Shown: in pieces, positions 57,753 through 64,000 of the stretch
How positions within the stretch are numbered: the first letter of the stretch is position 1
How the letters are laid out: every line of letters begins with the position of its first letter
Assembly (NCBI RefSeq): GCF_001693415.1
Contig: NZ_MAKX01000001.1
Span: 1,382,047 to 1,446,046, forward strand
DNA: 64,000 nucleotides
Origin: Tenacibaculum soleae
GTDB lineage: Bacteria; Bacteroidota; Bacteroidia; Flavobacteriales; Flavobacteriaceae
Reading direction: 5' to 3'
The notes under the pieces: model-generated
What the model was told of the DNA's origin: nothing
Database searches by the model: none
The model's input: only the letters and a program-made list of their open reading frames with translations
Program-made: the position numbers and the translations under genes

Positions 57753-60629
57753 ATGAAAAAGAAAATTATATTATTAATGTTTATGATGAGTGTAAACTTA
57801 TTTTCTCAAGTAGGAATAGGAACTTTAACACCTAGTGAATCATCCCAATTAGAAATTACTTCAAATAATAAAGGTGTATTAATACCCAGGGTTAATATTG
57901 ATGATTTAAATACCACAGCACCTATAACTAGCCAAGTAGTTGAAGAAAGTTTATTAGTTTATAATACGAATACAGTTTCAGGTAAAGGTTTTTATTATTG
58001 GGCAGAAAATAAATGGAATAGATTAGTTGATATAGATAAGGTTTTAAACATTATAGCAACGCACTCTGATAATCAAACGATAACGTCTTTTTTTTTAAAT
58101 AATTCTAATATTTTAACAATAGAAATTGAAAATGGAGGTACAGCAACTGTTGATTTGTCTTCATTATTGAATAGAAATGAAGTGTTAACTGGAGCGGGTA
58201 GCCCTATAGTTAATGCAATTAATCCTTTGTCAGGTAATTTGTATATTGATGTTGATAATGGCAATTTATATAGTTCGAATGGAAGTATATGGATAAGTGT
58301 CACAGAAAAAGGTGTAGATGGAGCGGATGGAAAAACAGTTTTAAACGGAATAGGTAACCCTGGAAGAGGAGTAGGTGGAGACAATGATTTTTACATTAAT
58401 ACTACTACAAATGAAATTTTCGGACCTAAAAGAGCTGGTCAATGGGGTTTAGGAACAAGTTTAGTTGGGCCAACAGGAAAAAAAGGAAAAACAGTTTTAA
58501 ACGGAATAGGTAACCCTGGAAGAGGAATAGGTGGAGATAATGATTTTTACATCAATACCACTACAAATGAAATTTTCGGACCTAAAAGAGCTGGTCAATG
58601 GGGTTTAGGAACAAGTTTAGTTGGGCCAGTAGGAAAAAAAGGAAAAACAGTTTTAAACGGAATAGGTAACCCAGGAAGAGGAGTAGGTGAAGACAATGAT
58701 TTTTACATTAATACCACTACAAATGAAATTTTCGGGCCTAAGAGAGCTGGTCAATGGGGAGTTGGTGTAAGTTTGGTGGGAGCTGTAGGTGCTTCAGGAA
58801 AAACAATATTAAACGGAAATGTTATTCCAACAACAGAAGGAGTTGACGGAGATTTTTATGTAAACACATCAACAAATATGTTTTATGGGCCAAAAGCATC
58901 AGGTTCATGGGGAGTTGGTGTAAGTTTGGTAGGAGCTGTAGGTGCTTCAGGAAAAACAATACTAAACGGAAATGTTATTCCAACAACAGAGGGAGTTGAT
59001 GGAGATTTTTATGTAAATACATCAACAAATATGTTTTATGGACCAAAAGTATCAGGTTCATGGGGAGTTGGTGTAAGTTTGGTGGGAGCTGTAGGTGCTT
59101 CAGGAAAAACAATATTAAACGGAAATGTTATTCCAACAACAGAGGGAGTTGATGGAGATTTTTATGTAAACACATCAACAAATATGTTTTATGGACCAAA
59201 AGTATCAGGTTCATGGGGAGTTGGTGTAAGTTTGGTGGGAGCTGTAGGCGCTTCAGGAAAAACAATACTAAACGGAAATGTTATTCCAACAACAGAGGGA
59301 GTTGATGGAGATTTTTATGTAAACACATCAACAAATATGTTTTATGGACCAAAAGTATCAGGTTTATGGGGAGTTGGTGTAAGTTTGGTTGGAGCTGTAG
59401 GTGCTTCAGGAAAAACAATACTAAACGGAAATGTTATTCCAACAACAGAGGGAGTTGACGGAGATTTTTATGTAAACACATCAACAAATATGTTTTATGG
59501 ACCAAAAGTATCAGGTTCATGGGGAGTTGGTGTAAGTTTGGTGGGAGCTGTAGGCGCTTCAGGAAAAACAATACTAAACGGAAATGTTATTCCAACAACA
59601 GAGGGAGTTGATGGAGATTTTTATGTAAATACATCAACAAATATGTTTTATGGGCCAAAAGTATCAGGTTCATGGGGAGTTGGTGTAAGTTTGGTAGGAG
59701 CTGTAGGTGCTTCAGGAAAAACAATACTAAATGGAAACGTGATTCCAACAACAGAGGGAGTTGATGGAGATTTTTATGTAAATACATCAACAAATATGTT
59801 TTATGGGCCAAAAGTATCAGGTTCATGGGGAGTTGGTGTAAGTTTGGTAGGAGCTTCAGGAAAAACAATACTAAACGGAAATGTTATTCCAACAACAGAG
59901 GGAGTTGATGGAGATTTTTATGTAAACACATCAACAAATATGTTTTATGGACCAAAAGTATCAGGTTCATGGGGAGTTGGTGTAAGTTTGGTGGGAGCTT
60001 CTGGTGTTGATGGAACTTTGACAGGAATAGTAAACCCTAATGGAGTTTTAACAGGTATAGCAGGACAATTATATACAAATACAGTAACTGGTGAGTTATA
60101 CAAAACAAAAGATGGTATTACTTGGGAGCTGGTAGACAATGATGAACAAGATATGTCTTTAACTGGTAATATTATTAGTTTAACTAAATCGCTGTCAACG
60201 GTTGATTTGAGTAACTCTACGTTAGCAACAAGTGTAACAAATAACACTACAAAAATTGAAAACTTAAATAGGCTAAATAGTATAAGAGTTTTAACTGATC
60301 CGTCCTCATCTACAACAATTTTAGATTCAGATGGTACTGTTATCATTCAAAATACAGCGCTCATATCTTTAAGTTTATCTCCTGTTTTGTTACCTGATCC
60401 TGTTATAAGCAACGTTGGTCGAAAAATAACAATAGTATACAGAACCTCAGGTTTGGTAAGTTTAGGTATTAATGTTACCACTTTGAGTGGTGGAAATAGA
60501 ATAAAAGGGTCAGTTTTAAATGCTCTCAATGTTTCTGTTGTAGGAACAAATACTTCTGTAACTTATCAATGTGGGTTAGATCCAGATGGTACTAATTACT
60601 GGTATGTTGTAAATAAAAGTTTATTATAG
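57753..60629 (+). CDS. Large repetitive secreted adhesin-like protein
   Basis: A 958-residue protein with signal peptide MKKKIILLMFMMSVNLFSQ. An N-terminal module typical of flavobacterial surface proteins follows (VGIGTLTPSESSQLEITSNN, KGVLIPRVNI). Residues about 193-750 consist of eleven tandem repeats of 51-52 residues. Three are type 1 (GKTVLNG...FGPKRAGQWG) and eight are type 2 (GKTILNG...YGPKVSGSWG). The C-terminal 200 residues are Ser/Thr/Val-rich and may form a fibre head. With a CHU_C-domain protein and a PorP/SprF protein downstream, the product is probably exported to the surface by type IX secretion, though no CTD is visible in it. Confidence 0.82.
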   Translation: MKKKIILLMFMMSVNLFSQVGIGTLTPSESSQLEITSNNKGVLIPRVNIDDLNTTAPITSQVVEESLLVYNTNTVSGKGFYYWAENKWNRLVDIDKVLNIIATHSDNQTITSFFLNNSNILTIEIENGGTATVDLSSLLNRNEVLTGAGSPIVNAINPLSGNLYIDVDNGNLYSSNGSIWISVTEKGVDGADGKTVLNGIGNPGRGVGGDNDFYINTTTNEIFGPKRAGQWGLGTSLVGPTGKKGKTVLNGIGNPGRGIGGDNDFYINTTTNEIFGPKRAGQWGLGTSLVGPVGKKGKTVLNGIGNPGRGVGEDNDFYINTTTNEIFGPKRAGQWGVGVSLVGAVGASGKTILNGNVIPTTEGVDGDFYVNTSTNMFYGPKASGSWGVGVSLVGAVGASGKTILNGNVIPTTEGVDGDFYVNTSTNMFYGPKVSGSWGVGVSLVGAVGASGKTILNGNVIPTTEGVDGDFYVNTSTNMFYGPKVSGSWGVGVSLVGAVGASGKTILNGNVIPTTEGVDGDFYVNTSTNMFYGPKVSGLWGVGVSLVGAVGASGKTILNGNVIPTTEGVDGDFYVNTSTNMFYGPKVSGSWGVGVSLVGAVGASGKTILNGNVIPTTEGVDGDFYVNTSTNMFYGPKVSGSWGVGVSLVGAVGASGKTILNGNVIPTTEGVDGDFYVNTSTNMFYGPKVSGSWGVGVSLVGASGKTILNGNVIPTTEGVDGDFYVNTSTNMFYGPKVSGSWGVGVSLVGASGVDGTLTGIVNPNGVLTGIAGQLYTNTVTGELYKTKDGITWELVDNDEQDMSLTGNIISLTKSLSTVDLSNSTLATSVTNNTTKIENLNRLNSIRVLTDPSSSTTILDSDGTVIIQNTALISLSLSPVLLPDPVISNVGRKITIVYRTSGLVSLGINVTTLSGGNRIKGSVLNALNVSVVGTNTSVTYQCGLDPDGTNYWYVVNKSLL
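58329..60002 (+). repeat. Eleven in-frame tandem repeats (156/153 bp)
   Basis: Starts at 58329, 58485 and 58641 (156-bp type), then 58797, 58950, 59103, 59256, 59409, 59562, 59715 (153-bp type) and 59859. The copy beginning at 59715 is only 144 bp because it lacks three codons at its end. The 153-bp copies differ by only a few bases each, so they probably expand and contract by recombination. Assembly across them deserves checking. Confidence 0.93.
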
Positions 60630-60644
60630 TATAAATATATAGTT

Positions 60645-61841
60645 ATGAAAAAGATTTATATGATATTGATAGTTATTTATGCAATTAAGAGTGTACAAGC
60701 TCAAGTTATTAATAAAGGGGATTTTTATGTAGCAAATAATACAATGGTTAGTGTTTATGATAATACTATTAATAATGATGGTAGCGAATTGGTTAATAAT
60801 GGGGATCTTTATTTTTTTAAAGATTTAGCTAATAATGGAAATATTACTTTTACCTCAAATAATAATATAAGCGGAGTTTATTTTGTAGGGGATGAGCAGC
60901 AGATTATTAGTGGATCTGGTTTAACTAATGTGTTTGATATTGAATTTAATAACAGTACAAGTTCTTTTGCTTTTTCTTTAGAGAAAGAATTAATTATACA
61001 TGGTACTTTATTGTTTCAAAATGGTGTTATACATAATACAACACAAGGAGTATTGAGTTTTCAAAGTAACTCAGATTACGAAAATTTAAACAATCAAAGT
61101 TATGCAAATAATAAAGCGAGAAAAAAAGGGAACTCAGCTTTTATATTTCCAGTGGGAGATTATAAATTAGACACATTTATATCTAGGCCGTTAGAAATTA
61201 GTGCTTCAGATAATATCAATAATCAATTTTTAGTAACTTTTAATTGGAGTAACTCTGATGTTGATTTTTCTCACAATAGCAAAGAGCCTTCTATTGGTTT
61301 AATTGATATGAATGAATTTTGGGAAATCAATAGAGAGATTGGTAACTTTGATGTATCTGTAACATTAACATGGAATAATGTAACTACTCCTGATTTTATA
61401 AGATCAAACCCTACAGATATGATTATTGTTAGGTGGAATGGTTTTAAGTGGGTTAATGAAGGGGGAGTAGTTGATGTTGGTAATAATAAAATTACTTCAA
61501 ACGTTTCTGAGTATGGTATTTTCACTTTAGCAAGTAAGTCAAATATAGAAGTAGCTAGAGTTGCAAATATGTCGGATTCTTTTTCTCCAAATGGAGATGG
61601 AATTAATGATACTTTTGAAATTCTCGGTTTAGTTGATAGTTACCCTAACTTTAAGATGAAAGTTTATGATAAATATGGTAAATTATTGTTTAATTATAGA
61701 AATAATGGAAATTTAAGTCCTAATTGGTGGGATGGAACGTTAGAAGGAAAAGAAATGCCTGTAGCTACCTATTGGTACGTTATTGATTATAATGATTCAA
61801 AGACAAAAGCTTATCAGGGTTGGTTGTACCTAAATAAATAA
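60645..61841 (+). CDS. Secreted protein with gliding-type (CHU_C, T9SS type B) C-terminal domain
   Basis: A 398-residue protein with signal peptide ending about VQAQ. The N-terminal 300 residues are Asn-rich and beta-structured. The last 85 residues are the type B sorting domain: SFSPNGDGINDTFEILGLVD, then KMKVYDKYGKLLFNYRNNGN, WWDGTLEGKEMPVATYWYVI and KAYQGWLYLNK. This domain directs export by the type IX system and surface attachment. It lies between the adhesin and a PorP/SprF gene, with 15- and 5-base gaps, so all three form one operon. Confidence 0.9.
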   Translation: MKKIYMILIVIYAIKSVQAQVINKGDFYVANNTMVSVYDNTINNDGSELVNNGDLYFFKDLANNGNITFTSNNNISGVYFVGDEQQIISGSGLTNVFDIEFNNSTSSFAFSLEKELIIHGTLLFQNGVIHNTTQGVLSFQSNSDYENLNNQSYANNKARKKGNSAFIFPVGDYKLDTFISRPLEISASDNINNQFLVTFNWSNSDVDFSHNSKEPSIGLIDMNEFWEINREIGNFDVSVTLTWNNVTTPDFIRSNPTDMIIVRWNGFKWVNEGGVVDVGNNKITSNVSEYGIFTLASKSNIEVARVANMSDSFSPNGDGINDTFEILGLVDSYPNFKMKVYDKYGKLLFNYRNNGNLSPNWWDGTLEGKEMPVATYWYVIDYNDSKTKAYQGWLYLNK

Positions 61842-61846
61842 ATTAA

Positions 61847-62755
61847 ATGAAAATACATATTGTATTATTACTTTCATGCTTTTTTTTAATAACTAAAGTT
61901 ATAGCACAGCAAACCCCTGAATACACTCAATACATGTATAATATGTCAGTTGTTAACCCTGCTTATGTAGGTATTAATGAAGGGGTTAGTTTAGGTTTTT
62001 TAGCAAAAACACAATGGGCAGGTGTAAATGGAGCACCAAAATCTATAAATGCTTTTATTCATAGCCAAGTTGGTGAAAATATAGGATTAGGGTTGTTTTT
62101 AATTCATGATAAAATAGGACCAGTAACAGAAACGCATAGTTATGCGGATTTTTCTGTAACAATAAAACCATCAAAAAAATCTAAATTATCATTTGGTTTA
62201 AAAGCAGGAGCTACTTTTCAACAAATAGGGTTGTTAAAATTAAATCAAACAGACCCCAACGACCCAAAGTTTAATCAAAATGTAAACAAAACGTATCCAA
62301 ACTTTGGAATAGGGGTGCTTTATTATTTAGAAAGATTTTATTTGGGTCTTTCAATACCTAATATCTTAGAATCATTACATTTTGAAAGGTCAAATGGGAT
62401 TATTGTCAGAGCTTCTCAAAAAACAAATGGTTTTTTAACTACAGGCTATGTTTTTAATTTAAAAAAGTATTTTAAATTAAAGCCATCAATATTGACAAGG
62501 TACAATAATAGTTCTCCGATACTTATAGATATGTCTTTGAACCTATTATGGAAAAACAAATTTGAATTAGGTGTTTCACATAGGTTTAATAATTCATGGA
62601 GCGGAGTTGTTAATTTAAAAGCAACTAATAATTTAAGAGTTGGGTATGGTTATAATCATGTTATTTCTAACTTTAGTCGATTTAATTCAGGGTCACATGA
62701 GGTCTTACTTCTTTTTAACTTTCAAGAAAACCCCACATTAAATAGATTTTTTTAA
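61847..62755 (+). CDS. PorP/SprF-family type IX secretion membrane protein
   Basis: A 302-residue outer-membrane beta-barrel with signal peptide ending VIAQ. The family signature QQTPEYTQYMYNMSVVNPAY is at the N-terminus, followed by TQWAGVNGAPKSINAFIHSQ and alternating beta strands, and a C-terminal Phe. Members pair with individual type B-domain proteins and help export or anchor them, as SprF does for SprB. The adjacent CHU_C-type protein is the obvious partner. Confidence 0.92.
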   Translation: MKIHIVLLLSCFFLITKVIAQQTPEYTQYMYNMSVVNPAYVGINEGVSLGFLAKTQWAGVNGAPKSINAFIHSQVGENIGLGLFLIHDKIGPVTETHSYADFSVTIKPSKKSKLSFGLKAGATFQQIGLLKLNQTDPNDPKFNQNVNKTYPNFGIGVLYYLERFYLGLSIPNILESLHFERSNGIIVRASQKTNGFLTTGYVFNLKKYFKLKPSILTRYNNSSPILIDMSLNLLWKNKFELGVSHRFNNSWSGVVNLKATNNLRVGYGYNHVISNFSRFNSGSHEVLLLFNFQENPTLNRFF

Positions 62756-62756
62756 T

Positions 62757-63176
62757 TTATTTTCGATACCAGTATACTGTTCTGCCAAATAATGCAGCGC
62801 CAACATAGCCTCTAACTTTTAGTTTGTTGTTGTTTTTTAGTTGGATAAAACAACTATATATTTTTCCATTTTTAGGATCTAAAATTTTACCACCGCTCCA
62901 TTCATCATTATTTTTAGATAAGCCTGTTAAAATATTCATTCCTAAAATAGGTTTGTTTTTACGTTCACCTTTACATTTATCACATACGGAGTTTTGTTTT
63001 TCTTTTTCTGTAATTTCGATGATTTTAGCAAAAGCCTTTCCGTTTTTTTCATAAATCTCAATAACAGAATCTACTTTATTGGTTTCTTCATCTCTATTTT
63101 CCCACTTTCCAAAAATGGTTTGAGCATTGATAGAAAAGCTAATGATACATAAAAAGCTGAAAAGTGTTTTTTTCAT
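62757..63176 (-). CDS. DUF2147 secreted protein
   Basis: 139 residues with signal peptide MKKTLFSFLCIISFSINAQ. The mature domain fits DUF2147: IFGKWENRDEETNKVDSVIE, then NKPILGMNILTGLSKNNDEW, GGKILDPKNGKIYSCFIQLK and a final GYVGAALFGRTVYWYRK. Two Cys pairs in CDKCKG may bind metal or form a disulfide. Function of the family is unknown. It converges with the PorP/SprF gene with only one base between stop codons. Confidence 0.88.
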   Translation of the reverse strand: MKKTLFSFLCIISFSINAQTIFGKWENRDEETNKVDSVIEIYEKNGKAFAKIIEITEKEKQNSVCDKCKGERKNKPILGMNILTGLSKNNDEWSGGKILDPKNGKIYSCFIQLKNNNKLKVRGYVGAALFGRTVYWYRK

Positions 63177-63219
63177 TATTATAAAGATTTAGTAAAGTTA
63201 ATATCTAAAAATATTTAAA

Positions 63220-63747
63220 TTAATCATATTGAGCATCAAAATTACTGTCCCATTTTTTTTGAACACGTAATACTTGCTCAATAACATCACGAGCACAACC
63301 TTCACCACCATTTTTATCAGAAATATATTTTGACACTTGTTGAATCTCACGAACAGCATCATTTGGGCAACATGGCATGCCGACTAATTTCATTACAGGG
63401 TAATCAGGTATATCATCACCCATGTAAGCAATGTTTTCGGGTTGTAAATCGTATTTGCTTACTAATTCGTTAAATTGTTTAATTTTATCATGAGCACCTA
63501 AATAAATATCTGTAATTCCTAAGTTAGCTAAACGAGTTCTAACGCCTTCGTTTTTTCCTCCAGAAATAATACAAACCCTAAACCCAGCTTTTACTGCTGC
63601 TTTTAAAGCATAACCATCTTTAATATTCATTTGGCGTACTAATTGTCCGTCAGGAAAAACGGTTACAATTCCGTTCGTTAAAACACCGTCAACATCAAAA
63701 ATAAAAGTATTAATTTTTGGTAATAGTTCTTTATAGCTTTTTTCCAT
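63220..63747 (-). CDS. kdsC: KdsC-like HAD phosphatase (KDO-8-phosphate phosphatase family)
   Basis: 175 residues, a cap-less HAD-IIIC phosphatase of the KdsC group. Motif I is FDVDGVLTNG (Asp 18, Asp 20), motif II IISGG, a Lys in KIKQFNELV, and motif IV GDDIPDYPVM. The known enzymes remove phosphate from KDO-8-phosphate in lipopolysaccharide synthesis. It overlaps the upstream DUF2520 gene by 17 bases, a common flavobacterial arrangement. A decayed copy of its 5' end lies at 56.7 kb. Confidence 0.9.
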   Translation of the reverse strand: MEKSYKELLPKINTFIFDVDGVLTNGIVTVFPDGQLVRQMNIKDGYALKAAVKAGFRVCIISGGKNEGVRTRLANLGITDIYLGAHDKIKQFNELVSKYDLQPENIAYMGDDIPDYPVMKLVGMPCCPNDAVREIQQVSKYISDKNGGEGCARDVIEQVLRVQKKWDSNFDAQYD

Positions 63748-64000
63748 TTTCTTGGATTGATTTTGTAATAAGTTGATAAATTTCTTGTTGTTGTTTATTT
63801 AATAAATTCAAATGATTTTGAATTGTTTCCTTATCATTTCTCTTTGCAGGTCCTGTTTGTGCTTCAGCAGGATTTAAGGTAATAACTTTATGTGCTGTTT
63901 CCTTAATTAGCGGATGTAAAATTTCAAAAGGTATACTATGTTCAGTACAAATATCTGCACCAATTTTATACATATTATTGGTAAAATTGTTTACAAAAAC
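63671..64000. repeat. Intact partner of the duplicated kdsC/DUF2520 segment
   Basis: Corresponds to 56693-57037 in the same orientation. The duplicate pair flanks the metal-free 57-63.6 kb block with the adhesin operon. The duplication probably continues beyond the window edge. Confidence 0.8.
63731..64000 (-). CDS. DUF2520/Rossmann-like protein, C-terminal part (partial)
   Basis: Open from the right edge to the stop at 63731; 89 residues are visible. NNFTNNMYKIGADICTEHSI followed by PFEILHPLIKETAHKV and NPAEAQTGPAKRNDKETIQN are typical of the DUF2520 C-terminal domain of F420/NADP oxidoreductase-like proteins. The N-terminal Rossmann domain lies outside the window. Confidence 0.85.
   Translation of the reverse strand, partial: VFVNNFTNNMYKIGADICTEHSIPFEILHPLIKETAHKVITLNPAEAQTGPAKRNDKETIQNHLNLLNKQQQEIYQLITKSIQENGKKL

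Noticed and set aside
59587..59868. Minus-strand ORF of 93 codons with internal repeats
   Set aside because: It is a shadow of the adhesin tandem repeats.
58329..60002. Regularly spaced repeats considered as a CRISPR-like array
   Set aside because: Repeat units are 144-156 bp, contiguous and in frame within one coding sequence; there are no spacers.

Overview
The window looks like chromosome from an AT-rich member of the Flavobacteriaceae; a Tenacibaculum- or Polaribacter-like organism is a guess, the family is firmer. The reasons are promoters of the Bacteroidota type (TTG, about 20 bases, TAnnTTTG), an almost complete lack of Shine-Dalgarno sequences, a gliding/type IX secretion module (CHU_C-type C-terminal domain protein plus PorP/SprF), a TIGR00266 protein, a PspC/PadR/DUF4870 membrane-stress operon, and Thr at GyrA position 82, which I recall as the flavobacterial wild type.

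Host region 1 (1-25.8 kb) holds housekeeping genes: pdhA-pdhC; a dipeptidase; an acyl-CoA thioesterase; metE, which carries a frameshift and lies under a cobalamin riboswitch; a DUF4870-padR-pspC-DUF4440 operon; DUF4442 and TIGR00266 genes; a TlpA-like lipoprotein; clpC; gyrA; a TPR protein; an NlpC/P60 hydrolase; a thiolase; a 7TM-HD phosphodiesterase; and a tRNA-Ser/Pro/Arg cluster.

Prophage (25,785-54,494) is inserted in the 3' half of tRNA-Arg(TCT). A 57-bp direct repeat (attL/attR) bounds it, and a 22-bp tandem sequence recurs inside each end as the likely integrase arm sites. In order it carries: a tyrosine integrase; a secreted cargo protein and a CI/LexA-like repressor on the minus strand; a divergent operator/promoter region; Cro-, LuxR- and excisionase-like regulators; replication genes; an HNH nuclease; the small and large terminase subunits; an insert of short accessory genes; portal, protease and capsid; connectors; tail tube; G/GT chaperones with a -1 slip site; tape measure; tail tip and fibre; holin candidate; M23 endolysin; and a spanin-like protein. 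This is a siphovirus of HK97/lambda-like plan, and nothing essential looks missing.

The most unusual part is 35.3-38.6 kb. Here about eight short plus-strand genes of mostly unknown function (two YopX-like, one HNH) sit between terminase and portal. They are separated by imperfect hairpins with conserved AAC...GTT ends and divergent but self-complementary stems. Two of these hairpins share the same 11-base loop on unrelated stems. This resembles a gene-cassette array with attC-like recombination sites, but no integron integrase is visible.

Host region 2 (54.5-64 kb) begins with remains of a type II CRISPR-Cas locus: a cas1 pseudogene and a tracrRNA-like element ending in a strong terminator. 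A zinc-metalloprotease lipoprotein follows. Then comes an adhesin operon: an 11-repeat secreted protein, a CHU_C-type protein and a PorP/SprF protein. The operon is flanked by a decayed copy and the intact copy of a kdsC/DUF2520 segment, which suggests it arrived with a duplication. DUF2147, kdsC and a partial DUF2520 gene close the window.

Three otherwise recognisable reading frames (metE, cas1, a DUF7220-like phage ORF) each appear to lack one base in an A or T run. Homopolymer sequencing error is therefore a live alternative for metE and the phage ORF; cas1 carries other damage as well.
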